A stretch of 29,895 nt of DNA, taken from the NCBI GenBank assembly GCA_045654025.1, contig JAZOMO010000003.1, positions 1 through 29,895 on the forward strand, read 5' to 3'. The DNA is from Scatosoma sp045654025. GTDB lineage: Bacteria; Bacillota; Clostridia; Christensenellales; Borkfalkiaceae. Of the stretch, positions 1-8,990 are shown piece by piece (position 1 is the first letter of the stretch; every line of letters starts with the position of its first letter). Position numbers and translations under genes: made by a program. Below the pieces are notes generated by a model that saw only the letters and a program-made list of their open reading frames with translations, was not told the origin of the DNA and did not search any database.

Positions 1-356
1 CCTTTCGCGATTGCAACGGATGCACGCGTTTTTCTCTTTTGTTTATAGGGACGATAAATATCTTCTACTTCCGTCAACGTAACCGCTTTTGCAAGCGCCG
101 CTTGGATTTCGTCCGTCATCTTGCCTTGTTCCGTAATCGAATTTGCAACTTCTTCCTTGCGCTTTTCCAAATTACGAAGATATGTAAGTCTGTCGAACAA
201 CTCACGCAAAACTTGGTCGTCACAGCTACCCGTCATCTCTTTACGATAACGAGCGATAAATGGAATGGTATTCCCTTCGTCAATCAAAGAAATGATGTTC
301 TTGGCATGCGTTTGCGTTAAGTTGAATTCTTGTTCAATCGTTTGTAAAATATCCAT
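1..356 (-). CDS. tex: Tex family RNA-binding transcription accessory protein, N-terminal part
   Basis: Reading the minus strand from the ATG at 356-354 gives 118 codons that run off the window edge, so this is the N-terminal part only (Tex proteins are usually 700-800 residues). The sequence has the classic Tex start: a helical segment followed by IPFIARYRKEMTGS, then LRNLEKRKEEV and the YRPYKQKRKTRA block. Tex is a cytoplasmic nucleic-acid-binding protein with YqgF-like, HhH and S1 domains; those domains lie outside the window. An AGGTG ribosome binding site precedes the ATG by about 8 bases. The gene starts 42 bases after the M16 peptidase stop and is probably last or near-last in the uvrC operon. 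Family identification is firm; its role in this organism is inferred. Confidence 0.9.
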   Translation of the reverse strand, partial: MDILQTIEQEFNLTQTHAKNIISLIDEGNTIPFIARYRKEMTGSCDDQVLRELFDRLTYLRNLEKRKEEVANSITEQGKMTDEIQAALAKAVTLTEVEDIYRPYKQKRKTRASVAIAK

Positions 357-398
357 ACAGCACCTATTTATTTTTATTTTTGCGTATTATTCCTTACG

Positions 399-1643
399 TC
401 AAAGAGAGAAAGGCTTATCGGTATTTCCGACAACCGCCACCGCTTTTTTGTTTTCTACGTCGTCAAAGGTCAATGCAATCGCCGCATCAACATCTGCTTT
501 CGTCACCTTTTGCAACTGTTCAAAGCGTTCGTCAATGTCGTATAAGCAATTGCGGTATAACATTTCCTTGCCGTAAATCAGCATCTGCGAGGAAGTATTC
601 TCAAGCCCAAAAATCGTGGAGGCCTTCATCTGCTCTCTTCCGCGGATAAATTCGTCGTCCGTGATCCCTTTCGACTTAAAGTCTTGCAGGACGGCTTGCA
701 CCGCATCGTAGGCAGAATTTGCCTTTTCAGGGTTCACACCTGCGTATACCGTCAGGCTACCGCACTCAGCATAGCGCGAGGCATAGGAATACACTGAATA
801 AGCAAGCCCCATCTTCTCGCGCACCTCTTGGAACAGACGGGAAGTCATACTGCCGCCCAAAATATTGTTCATAATCGAATGGGCCAAGTTCAGCTTATGT
901 TCCAGCGGAATAGACGGATAGGAAAGCGCAAAGTGCATCTGTTCTATCGGCTTCGTTTTGAAAAGGCTTTGTCCTAAGTATTGAGGGGTTAAAATCCGCT
1001 TTTGATAGTTCCCTTTCGGTAGATTACCAAAATACGTTTCGACCAGCGCAATCGCCGTGGCAAAGTCAATACCGCCAGCAAACGATATAACGATATTTTC
1101 AGGACAATACCTTGCCTCTTTGTATCGTTTAATATCCTCGATAGTAAATCCCTTGACGTTCGATGCAGGGCCCAAAATATTTCTGCCGTAATTTTGATTT
1201 CCGTAAGTCGCCTGCGCCAGTAAATCTAAGCACAAGTCCTCGGGGGAATCCTCGTTCATAGAGATTTCTTCGCACACCACCCCTTTTTCACGCTCTAACT
1301 CATCCTCGGGATAGGTCGCGTTTAAGAAGAGGTCAGACAGCGCTTCAAAAGCCCCGTCCACGTGGTCGGTTGTGCATTTGGTATAGTAGCAGGTTGCGTC
1401 CTTACCCGTAAACGCATTCACCTGCGCACCGATACGGTCGAAGGCATCCGAAACCTCAAAAGCGTTCCTCTTGTCCGTGCCTTTGAACTGCATATGCTCG
1501 ATGAAATGCGAAATACCGTCCTCTGCATCCGTTTCCATCGCGCCACCCGTACCAACTAAAATACCGATAGTCACCGAATAAAGTCCCGGCATTTGTTTTA
1601 CAACCACTCGCAATCCGTTTGGATAGCGTTTTTCTTGTACCAT
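399..1643 (-). CDS. M16 family zinc metallopeptidase (YmxG/MlpA-like)
   Basis: A 414-residue protein. The inverted zinc-binding motif HxxEH is present as HFIEH at residues 46-50, followed by the third zinc ligand region CEEISMNED (Glu126, 76 residues after the motif), as in M16B peptidases. The C-terminal half has the second, catalytically inactive M16 fold (GGSMTSRLFQEVREKMGLAYSVYS). An AGGAGG ribosome binding site sits just upstream of the ATG. No signal peptide is visible, so it is expected to be cytoplasmic. It follows a YlxY-type polysaccharide deacetylase by 39 bases; in Bacillus subtilis ylxY and ymxG (mlpA) are also neighbours, which supports orthology. Its peptide substrate cannot be told from sequence. 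Confidence 0.92.
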   Translation of the reverse strand: MVQEKRYPNGLRVVVKQMPGLYSVTIGILVGTGGAMETDAEDGISHFIEHMQFKGTDKRNAFEVSDAFDRIGAQVNAFTGKDATCYYTKCTTDHVDGAFEALSDLFLNATYPEDELEREKGVVCEEISMNEDSPEDLCLDLLAQATYGNQNYGRNILGPASNVKGFTIEDIKRYKEARYCPENIVISFAGGIDFATAIALVETYFGNLPKGNYQKRILTPQYLGQSLFKTKPIEQMHFALSYPSIPLEHKLNLAHSIMNNILGGSMTSRLFQEVREKMGLAYSVYSYASRYAECGSLTVYAGVNPEKANSAYDAVQAVLQDFKSKGITDDEFIRGREQMKASTIFGLENTSSQMLIYGKEMLYRNCLYDIDERFEQLQKVTKADVDAAIALTFDDVENKKAVAVVGNTDKPFSL

Positions 1644-1682
1644 ATAGTATTATCCTCCTAACCAAAGCAATTTTGCTTTAGT

Positions 1683-2387
1683 TTAGCATAGATTCTCCCC
1701 CACCGTAATAGCGGACAATCCACGCCTTTTGTATTCTTTTAATATGTCCGGCAACGCCTTGACCGTATGCGCCATCGGATGCATCAGGATCATGGCGCCC
1801 GCCTCGACACCCTGCGTTGCCCTCGTATAAACGAGTGAGGCGTCCTTATCCCGCCAGTCAATCGTATCCTTCGTCCAAAGCACCGTCTTCATCTGCAATC
1901 GAGCCGTCGCAGAAAGCGTAGCGTCTGAATACGCGCCGCTTGGGGGCGCAAACAGCTGAGGGGTACTACCTATCGCCAGCGAAATGAATTGATTGCAACG
2001 CAAAATCTCTTCCCGATTTGCAGTTTCATTGAGTTTATCGTGTTGCTTATGGAAATATCCGTGATTGCCGATTTCATGCCCACGAGCGGCGATTTCCTTT
2101 AAGCATTGTACGTTGTCATCCGCCCAACAACCACCGATAAAAAAGGTGGATTTCGCCTCGTATTCGTCTAAAACATCTAAAATTTGGTAGACTTCTTCCG
2201 TGCCCCAGTATACGTTAAACATCAGCGAAACACCGCTCTTGCTGTATCCGCTACGATATACTTTCTCCTGACCAGCCGTCGCCACCGCATCGTTTGTCGG
2301 AAAGCAAACCAACCCTACCGAAAAGATTAAACAGATGATTGCGAGGTTGGAAAGGATATTCATCCACAGTTTTTGCGTTTTTGCCAT
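1683..2387 (-). CDS. Polysaccharide deacetylase family protein, YlxY-like, membrane-anchored
   Basis: A 234-residue protein with an N-terminal hydrophobic segment (residues about 11-30), so probably an exported or membrane-anchored domain acting on the cell wall. The NodB fold is recognisable: KSTFFIGGCW, GHEIGNHGYFH with the two metal-ligand histidines (His109, His113), a APPSGAYS loop, and ILMHPM near the end. The first NodB motif (TFDDG) is replaced by MFNVYWG at about residues 56-62, so the aspartates that act as base and metal ligand are absent, and the Arg of the RxPYG motif is also missing. Such a protein may be catalytically weak or a non-enzymatic binder. AAGGAG lies 7 bases before the ATG. 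It sits between mutS2 and the M16 peptidase, matching the ylxY-ymxG arrangement of Bacilli. Confidence 0.85.
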   Translation of the reverse strand: MAKTQKLWMNILSNLAIICLIFSVGLVCFPTNDAVATAGQEKVYRSGYSKSGVSLMFNVYWGTEEVYQILDVLDEYEAKSTFFIGGCWADDNVQCLKEIAARGHEIGNHGYFHKQHDKLNETANREEILRCNQFISLAIGSTPQLFAPPSGAYSDATLSATARLQMKTVLWTKDTIDWRDKDASLVYTRATQGVEAGAMILMHPMAHTVKALPDILKEYKRRGLSAITVGENLC

Positions 2388-2397
2388 AATTTACTCC

Positions 2398-2429
2398 TTG
2401 AAAACAATACACGATATTGTATTTTTCAA
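2398..2429 (-). repeat. Imperfect hairpin abutting the deacetylase ribosome binding site
   Basis: TTGAAAA (2398-2404) pairs with TTTTCAA (2423-2429), extended inwards by CAATA/TATTG across a 3-base bulge. On the minus-strand transcript the hairpin ends exactly where the AAGGAG of the deacetylase gene begins, so it could limit ribosome access or act as a weak processing or pausing site between mutS2 and the deacetylase. There is no T-run, so it is not a terminator. Confidence 0.35.
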
Positions 2430-2445
2430 AGAGAAAAATTATGAT

Positions 2446-4845
2446 TTAACGTATTTTTACGATTGTCACGCCCGTTTCGCCCTCGCCGTAGCGACCTAAA
2501 CGGAATTCGGCAACGTTCTTAGCTTTGCGAAGATACTCGTGTATACCTGCGCGCAACTTTCCCGTGCCCATACCGTGCACGATGCGTACCTCTTCAAGGT
2601 TCGCCAGCACCGCCGCATCTAAAAACGCCTCCACCTCAGGAATAGCGTCAAGCACCGTCTTCCCGATGACGTTTAATTCCAATGTAGGCATCATCTTCGT
2701 CGCAAGCGATTTAGACACCTGTACGGACGATGCCGTCTTCTTCCATTTTGGCAGTTTATCTTTCTTTACGCTCTTTTCAGGCGTAGCAGACGGCACGGAA
2801 AGGTCGGACAGCTTCACCCGTATCCTTGCGTTTCCGCAAAGGATTTCCGCCTCGCCTTTTTGCTGGCGAATACTTTGAATAACGCCTACGTCATTGATGC
2901 GCGCAACGTACACACTGTCGCCTACCTTTAACTGTTCCGGTTTTGCAGGCACGTATTGCGGGCGAGAAAGCTCCTCAGCCTGCGTTTCATACGCCAAGTC
3001 GCCAAGACGGTTTTTCAGCGTTCTTGCGGCAATTAAATCCTTTTCAGAAAGATGTTCTTTCTCGAAAATCTTTTCGATTTCCGAGAGCAATTCTTCTGCA
3101 TCGGCAGAACGCTCGTTGATAATTCTTCGCGACTCCGCTTTCGCAGAAGAGAACAGCTTTTCACGCTCCTTTTGCAGGCGCGTGCGTTCAAGTTCAACCT
3201 CTTCGACCTTCCGTTGCCACTCCGCTTTGATTTGGTTGGTTTCTATGAGCGCCTTTTCTGCCGCAATACGGCTCTCTTCTGCGCTACGAACGATATGTTC
3301 AAAGGCTTGCGCGCCTTCAGAAAGAGAAGACAAAGCCTCCTCTAAAATACTCTCTTTTAAGCCTAATCTTCTAGAAATCGCCAGGGCGTTGGAAGACCCA
3401 GGCAACCCGATTTTCAACACGTACAGAGGCTGCAGAGTGCTGGAATCGAACTCCATGCAGGCGTTTTCAATGCCGTCCGTCGCAAAAGCAAACTCCTTCA
3501 AAGCCGAATAATGGGTGGTGAGTACGCCCGTACACCCTGTTTTAATCAAGTGTGAAACGATTGCCCTTGCCAAAGCTTGCCCTTCGTCAGGGTCAGTACC
3601 GCCGCCAAGCTCGTCAATCAGCACCAAGCTCTTTTTGTCCGCGCGCTCGGTAATCTCCACGACGTTTTTGACGTGCGAGGAAAAGGTCGATAAGCTCTCC
3701 TCAATACTCTGCGCATCGCCGACGTCACAATAGACCTCTTCAAAGACAGAAACAGTCGCCTCGTTGGCAGGGATAAACAGCCCCACCATCGCCATCAAAC
3801 AGAACAAGCCGACCATCTTGAGGCTAACCGTCTTACCGCCCGTATTCGGGCCGCTAATCAAAAGGAAACGATAACCCTTCCCCAACGAAAGGGAAACGGG
3901 AACGACCTTTTTAGGATCAATTAAAGGGTGTCTGCCACGACTGATGACAATTTCCCCACAATCGTTGACCTGCGGCAAAACGGAATGCGTTTTATACGCG
4001 TATTCCGCCTTTGCATACAGACAATCGAGCTCATTGAGGACAGCAATCCCCTGCTCTAAGCTGTCGGCAATCTGACCGATACGCCTCGTCAGTTCAGACA
4101 AGATACGTTGCACCTCTTCCCGTTCGTCTATCATCAAGGAGCGAAGCTCGTTGTTCATTTCCAGCACCGCCTCAGGCTCGATAAAGAAGGTAGCGCCCGT
4201 TGCGGAACGGTCGTGAATAAAGCCTTTTACGTTGCGTTTGTATTCCGCTTTTACAGGCAACACGTAACGGTTGTTGCGCATCGTGATAATGCCGTCTTGG
4301 AGGAATTTGCCCTCCGAGCCCGTCAAATATTCAGCAAGCCGAGCCCGAATTTTCTCGTTCAAAAGTCGAATATCCCGACGAAGGGTATACAGCTTGTCGC
4401 TGGCGTAGTCGCTAACTTCCGTGTCGTTGAGGATTTTCGATGCAATATCGTCCTCTAATGCTACGTTGTCGTACAGCTTGTCGGCAAGCAGTCTTACGCA
4501 AACGATTTCCTCGTCGTTGATTGCCGCAATCGACGTATGCGCAATACGAATGGAACGCAACAAACCGCCCACGGAAAGCAATTCTCCGCACGAAAGCGCC
4601 GAGCCTTTTCTCGCCCGTTGCAATTCGTCCGTCAGCTTAGGATAGTGCTCAATCTTGGAAACCCCGTGCGTAAAGAGGAGCTTTACACACTCCTTCGTAT
4701 ACGCAAGCGATTTGCGAACCTCTGCAATATCCGAGGTAGGATGCAGGTTGGCTAGCAATTCTCTGCCACCATCAAGCACGCAATATTCCGAGGCAATCGC
4801 CAGAATTTTATTCAGTTCTGTTTTTTCAATCGCATGAAAATTCAC
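2446..4845 (-). CDS. mutS2: MutS2 family ATPase with Smr domain (endonuclease MutS2 / RqcU)
   Basis: A 799-residue MutS2: it lacks the mismatch-recognition domain of MutS, has a clamp/core region, an ABC-type ATPase (Walker A GPNTGGKT at 332-339, Walker B LVLIDELGGGTDP from 407), a long charged coiled coil (about 500-600), a KOW-like region and a C-terminal Smr domain (724-799) with HGMGTGKLR. Known roles of the family are suppression of homologous recombination and, in Bacillus subtilis, splitting of collided ribosomes. The Smr LDLRG motif is degenerate here (LNVIG; Asn725, Ile727). The start is GTG: it gives the usual MutS2 N-terminus and lies one base after the U32 peptidase stop, implying translational coupling; no strong ribosome binding site is visible. 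Confidence 0.95.
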   Translation of the reverse strand: MNFHAIEKTELNKILAIASEYCVLDGGRELLANLHPTSDIAEVRKSLAYTKECVKLLFTHGVSKIEHYPKLTDELQRARKGSALSCGELLSVGGLLRSIRIAHTSIAAINDEEIVCVRLLADKLYDNVALEDDIASKILNDTEVSDYASDKLYTLRRDIRLLNEKIRARLAEYLTGSEGKFLQDGIITMRNNRYVLPVKAEYKRNVKGFIHDRSATGATFFIEPEAVLEMNNELRSLMIDEREEVQRILSELTRRIGQIADSLEQGIAVLNELDCLYAKAEYAYKTHSVLPQVNDCGEIVISRGRHPLIDPKKVVPVSLSLGKGYRFLLISGPNTGGKTVSLKMVGLFCLMAMVGLFIPANEATVSVFEEVYCDVGDAQSIEESLSTFSSHVKNVVEITERADKKSLVLIDELGGGTDPDEGQALARAIVSHLIKTGCTGVLTTHYSALKEFAFATDGIENACMEFDSSTLQPLYVLKIGLPGSSNALAISRRLGLKESILEEALSSLSEGAQAFEHIVRSAEESRIAAEKALIETNQIKAEWQRKVEEVELERTRLQKEREKLFSSAKAESRRIINERSADAEELLSEIEKIFEKEHLSEKDLIAARTLKNRLGDLAYETQAEELSRPQYVPAKPEQLKVGDSVYVARINDVGVIQSIRQQKGEAEILCGNARIRVKLSDLSVPSATPEKSVKKDKLPKWKKTASSVQVSKSLATKMMPTLELNVIGKTVLDAIPEVEAFLDAAVLANLEEVRIVHGMGTGKLRAGIHEYLRKAKNVAEFRLGRYGEGETGVTIVKIR

Positions 4846-4846
4846 G

Positions 4847-7048
4847 TTAGAGTACCCCGTTTTTGATATGCCCTGCGGTGTACAAAGAATACACCTGCTT
4901 TTGCCGTTGTTCGTTATTGATTGCTTTTACCGCAGACGGCTTATCCGCTTGAACGGATACGTCCACAAGTTGCCCTGCGCCATTTACCCCCTTGCCGATG
5001 AGCGATGCGCAGTTGTATACTTCAAACCGACAGCTACCGTCCGCACCGATATAACGGCGGACGGGGAATACTCTGCCGTTTTCGTCCGTCAGCTTGTATA
5101 CCGCCCCTTTGTCGCATTGACGGCAAGTCTTGCCAAACGGACAATAGCAAAGGTCCATCAGCTTTATATCCCCCGAAGAAAGCACGAAGGCTTTTTCAGA
5201 GATAAGCGACCCAATTTCCGTTTCCGACAGTTCTTTGGATATTGCATAGTAGGAAACGAATGGATAAATCTGCGACAGCGCAAGCGGATTTGTAAAGTTA
5301 AAGCCCGTACCTGCAAACAGCTTACAGCCGATGCTTTCCGCAATCGAAATGCCGTCGTAATTTTCCGCATAGATACCGTCAAGATGATTTTCCCTGACAA
5401 GTTCTTGTATCCGCAACACGTCTTTTTCCGTGTGGAACGGCGGTAAATACAGATACTTTTCCGCCTTTAATGCAAGGAAATCGTCCAACATGGGCGCAGT
5501 ATAGTCGTTCGCCTTATAGATTGCAACGTCACATTCCACCCCCGTAAAATCATCCGAAACGACTGCCGTAAGGGTGTTTTTACCCGAAAGAGTTTGCTGT
5601 TCCCATTTTTGAGTGAGCGAAGAACGCCCATCGCACGCAATCTTCTTAGCAAGCGCATCATAGAAGGCGCGACGGAAAGCATTTAATGCCGACTTTGGCA
5701 TAAACACATTGCCTACTACCTCTACTTCGTCAAAGGAAACCTCAATAGGCAGGCCGTCTATTTTTAAGAAATTTGCTTTGATATCCGCCTCAGTCAAAGG
5801 GCTAGTGGTTGCGGATTGCAAAATGTTTTCAGAATAGAGAGAAACGCCATCCCCGATTGCCTGCGCCCGCTCTCCTTCAACAAAACGCAACCGCAAGCGT
5901 ACCGCATACGGTTTTGCCCTGCCTTGCACCACGCGAGCATTGACTTCCGTATCGGTAGTGATGAACACCGAGTCGCCGTTTTTCAACCTTTCTCTTGTAA
6001 AAAGGACAAAGCCACGGGCGTACGTCCCAGCAAATGCCGCGCCGCCAACCTCTTTGCCGTCACGCAAAATCTTAAAGGCATCCCCTTGCTTTGCAACAAA
6101 ACGGCTTTCGACCAAATATCTGCCCTTTTCCACCTTGACAACGCCTACGTTTTCACCCAAGTGCCCCTGCACCGAGCGGGATAAAATCCGCTTATCTTGT
6201 CCAAAGGCAAGACCTTTCGTATAATTGCCGCGATTGTACGTTCTCTTCAGGTCGGAGAACGCCGACTGCGATGCCACTCCGTCTAATATCTGACGATAAT
6301 AACGCACCGCCGCGCCTACGTATTCCTTGCGGCGCATTCTTCCCTCAATCTTAAAGGAAAGCACCCCCGCCGCGATTAGCTTAGCAATATCTTCGCCAAC
6401 GCATAAGTCGGACAAGGACAAAGCGTACGCATATTCCTCAAACCCATTTCGATTATAAGTATATTTCTTTCTGCAAGGCTGTTTGCACCTTCCTCGGTTG
6501 CCGCTGTTGCCGCCAACAAACGAGGAGAAATAGCATTGTCCAGAGTATGCCGTACACAGCGCCCCCTGCACGAAAACCTCGGTTTCTACGATTTTTGCAA
6601 TCTTTTCGATTTCTGCAAGTGGCGTTTCCCTTGCAAGAATGACACGGGAAAAGCCGTATTCCTTGGCAAGCGCCGCCCCCCGCTCCGTACAGATACCTGC
6701 CTGCGTGCTAAGGTGCAGGACGATTTGCGGATACAATTCGTGAATATATCTCCCAAGCAACATATCCTGCAAAATAATAGCGTCAACCCCCATCGTCCAC
6801 AAGTTTATAAGGGTATTCAAAAAGCCGTCAAGCTCTGCCGTCTTCACGACGGTGTTCATAGCGACGTATACCTTTACGCCAGCAAAATGCGCCTTTTGTA
6901 AAATTCTACCCAGCGACTCATCATCGAAATTCCCTGCAGAGTCGCGCGCGGAAAAGGCGGTATACCCAAGGTATATCGCATTCGCACCGCAAGCAATCGC
7001 TACTTCGGCGCACTCTTCATTTCCACTCGGCGCTAAAATCTCTAACAT
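4847..7048 (-). CDS. U32 family peptidase-like protein with C-terminal extension (RlhA/YdcP-like)
   Basis: A 733-residue protein starting with the U32 signature MLEILAPSGNEE...GANAIYLG and a TIM-barrel N-terminal half. It contains the conserved cysteine cluster around ALCTAYSGQCYFSSFVGGN and GRCKQPCR, and a C-terminal cysteine set in CYCPFGKTCRQCDKG. Long U32 proteins of this kind include E. coli RlhA, which hydroxylates C2501 of 23S rRNA, and other members act on tRNA or ubiquinone; true peptidase activity is doubtful for the family. An RNA-modification role is therefore an inference. It is 15 bases downstream of uvrC and 1 base upstream of mutS2, clearly within one operon. Only a weak AGAGAAG ribosome binding site precedes the ATG. 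Confidence 0.85.
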   Translation of the reverse strand: MLEILAPSGNEECAEVAIACGANAIYLGYTAFSARDSAGNFDDESLGRILQKAHFAGVKVYVAMNTVVKTAELDGFLNTLINLWTMGVDAIILQDMLLGRYIHELYPQIVLHLSTQAGICTERGAALAKEYGFSRVILARETPLAEIEKIAKIVETEVFVQGALCTAYSGQCYFSSFVGGNSGNRGRCKQPCRKKYTYNRNGFEEYAYALSLSDLCVGEDIAKLIAAGVLSFKIEGRMRRKEYVGAAVRYYRQILDGVASQSAFSDLKRTYNRGNYTKGLAFGQDKRILSRSVQGHLGENVGVVKVEKGRYLVESRFVAKQGDAFKILRDGKEVGGAAFAGTYARGFVLFTRERLKNGDSVFITTDTEVNARVVQGRAKPYAVRLRLRFVEGERAQAIGDGVSLYSENILQSATTSPLTEADIKANFLKIDGLPIEVSFDEVEVVGNVFMPKSALNAFRRAFYDALAKKIACDGRSSLTQKWEQQTLSGKNTLTAVVSDDFTGVECDVAIYKANDYTAPMLDDFLALKAEKYLYLPPFHTEKDVLRIQELVRENHLDGIYAENYDGISIAESIGCKLFAGTGFNFTNPLALSQIYPFVSYYAISKELSETEIGSLISEKAFVLSSGDIKLMDLCYCPFGKTCRQCDKGAVYKLTDENGRVFPVRRYIGADGSCRFEVYNCASLIGKGVNGAGQLVDVSVQADKPSAVKAINNEQRQKQVYSLYTAGHIKNGVL

Positions 7049-7063
7049 AGTCTTCTCTTTCGT

Positions 7064-8872
7064 TTATATTTTTTCCTTAAAGTAGGCGTAAATTCGGGCG
7101 GCAAGCTCTTCACCGATGCCATCCGCCTCGGAAAGCTGTTGTACGTCCGCATTCATTATATTGTCAATCGTTTTAAAGCGTTCCAGCAACGCCTCACGCT
7201 TTTTCTTGCCCACCCCATCAATCTCGGAAAGAACGGAGGCAAGATTGCGTTTGGAATGCAAGCTCCTAAAATAGGTGATTGCAAAGCGATGCGCCTCATC
7301 ACGCAAACGCTGTAAAAGCTGTAAAACGTAGTCGTTTTTCTGCAAGCGGATACTCTCATCAGAAAAACGAGTAAAGATTTCCTCATCACGCTCCGCCAAG
7401 GCAATCAGCGGAATGTCAGTGATAGAAAACTCTGCAAAAACCTCTTCTATCGCAGAGAGCTGACCCTTACCGCCGTCAATGACGATAAGATCGGGACGAG
7501 GAAAACGTTCCTCTTCTTCCGTACCAAACTTCGACAAGCGGCGGCGCATCATCTCCTGATGCGAAGCATAGTCGTTTGCGCCCTCAACCGTCTTGATTTT
7601 AAAGCGGCGGTAGCTGTTTTTATCCGCTTCCCCGTCGATAAACACGACCATAGAACCGACCTTGTCCACGCCCGAAATGTTGGAAATATCATAACATTCG
7701 ATGCGGCGGGGATAGCGAGGCAACGACAACAGCTGTTGCAACCTCTGACAAGCGTTTTTCGTTCGATCGTTCTTATGCTCGATCTTTTCGATGACTTTGG
7801 AAAGATATTCCTGCGCGTTCTTTTCCGCCATATCTAAAAGCTGCTTGCGCACCCCTGCTTTTGTAGCGGTGACAGCCGTCTTTTTGCCCAGCTTTTCTTT
7901 GAAATAACTCTCCAACAGCTCCTTCTCGCAAAAATCTTGAACGATAATCTCTTCAGGGGGCTCCCGATGCGCGTAATACTGCAAGATAAACGCCGTAAGC
8001 GCATCGCTTTCCGACAAGGAGGCGTCCTCTAAAGCGTAATTACTGCCGCCTTGCATAATGCCACTGCGTGTAATTAACACGTTGACGGACGAATACAGTT
8101 TGTTGGAAGATAACGCAAAGACGTCGGCGTTAATATCCCGATTGAGTGCCGTCAACCGTTTCAGCTTTAATTTTGACAGCATTTGCAGCTTTTCACGATA
8201 TTCTAAAGCTAGCTCGAATTCCTCGTTCTCTGCAAAGGAAAGCATCTTGCTTTGCAGAATCTCTTCCGCCTCTTCGTAGTTGCCGTCTAAGAAAGACAAC
8301 GCTTTTTTTACCCTCTCTGCATATTCCTCTTTGGAACAGCCATGGGCGCACGGGCCAAGGCATTTCCCGATATGATAGGCAAGGCAAGGTTTTTTGGGCT
8401 TTGCGCCGATTGCCGTCGTGCACAAACGAACGCCGTAGACCGAAGATACAATCTCTAAAATATCCTTACAACGTATACCGCCCATGAACGGACCGAAATA
8501 CTTTCCGTCCTTCGTCAGCTTTCTCGTGATAGAAAAATGAGGAAATTCCTCTTTTAGATGCGCCTTGATATACGGATAGGTTTTATCGTCTTTTAAGAGG
8601 ATATTGTATTTGGGTTTGTACTTCTTTATCAGGTTGTTTTCTAAGGCTAAGGCATCAATTTCCGTGTTGGTGATGATATAGGAAAAGTCCGCAATATTCT
8701 CCACCATCGCCGCCACCTTGGAGGGCTTTGTCGAGCCGTGAAAATATTGCCGAACACGGTTTTTCAAAACCCGTGCTTTGCCCACGTAAATCACCGCGCC
8801 GTATTTATCAAGCATGATATATACGCCGGGAGTATCTGGCAACAGCTTTAATTTTTCCTCTAATTTCCCCAT
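7064..8872 (-). CDS. uvrC: Excinuclease ABC subunit C
   Basis: UvrC makes the two incisions in nucleotide excision repair, acting with UvrA and UvrB. The 602-residue product has the N-terminal GIY-YIG nuclease (PDTPGVYIML...IYVGKARVLKNRV), the internal cysteine-rich insert (CKDILE...KPCLAYHIGKCLGPC), a UvrB-binding UVR segment near 200-235, the RNase H-like C-terminal nuclease (IECYDISNISG, VIDGGKGQL) and a helix-hairpin-helix pair at the end (LSEIDGVGKKKREALLERF). I place the start at the ATG at 8872, preceded by AGGTG with an 8-base gap; an upstream in-frame TTG at 8893 would add seven residues without its own ribosome binding site. It is the first gene of the uvrC-U32-mutS2 run, with a good promoter 54 bases upstream. 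Confidence 0.97.
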   Translation of the reverse strand: MGKLEEKLKLLPDTPGVYIMLDKYGAVIYVGKARVLKNRVRQYFHGSTKPSKVAAMVENIADFSYIITNTEIDALALENNLIKKYKPKYNILLKDDKTYPYIKAHLKEEFPHFSITRKLTKDGKYFGPFMGGIRCKDILEIVSSVYGVRLCTTAIGAKPKKPCLAYHIGKCLGPCAHGCSKEEYAERVKKALSFLDGNYEEAEEILQSKMLSFAENEEFELALEYREKLQMLSKLKLKRLTALNRDINADVFALSSNKLYSSVNVLITRSGIMQGGSNYALEDASLSESDALTAFILQYYAHREPPEEIIVQDFCEKELLESYFKEKLGKKTAVTATKAGVRKQLLDMAEKNAQEYLSKVIEKIEHKNDRTKNACQRLQQLLSLPRYPRRIECYDISNISGVDKVGSMVVFIDGEADKNSYRRFKIKTVEGANDYASHQEMMRRRLSKFGTEEEERFPRPDLIVIDGGKGQLSAIEEVFAEFSITDIPLIALAERDEEIFTRFSDESIRLQKNDYVLQLLQRLRDEAHRFAITYFRSLHSKRNLASVLSEIDGVGKKKREALLERFKTIDNIMNADVQQLSEADGIGEELAARIYAYFKEKI

Positions 8873-8925
8873 TCCCTTTTCACCTATGCGCAAAAATCCA
8901 TATATGCATACTAACCGATATTAGC

Positions 8926-8954
8926 AGTATACCACAATCTACGGAAATTTGCAA
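8926..8954 (-). promoter_or_regulatory. Sigma-A promoter for the uvrC operon
   Basis: On the minus strand: -35 TTGCAA (8954-8949), 17-base spacer, -10 TATACT (8931-8926), with an extended -10 TGG immediately before. It is the only strong promoter seen ahead of the six-gene run uvrC to tex. Confidence 0.75.
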
Positions 8955-8990
8955 GAGAAAAAGCAAAAAAAACTTGCGTTTAAACTTTGT

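Noticed and set aside
1644..1682. Hairpin AAAGCA/TGCTTT between the deacetylase and M16 genes
   Set aside because: A six-pair stem directly before a strong ribosome binding site with no T-run; probably chance.
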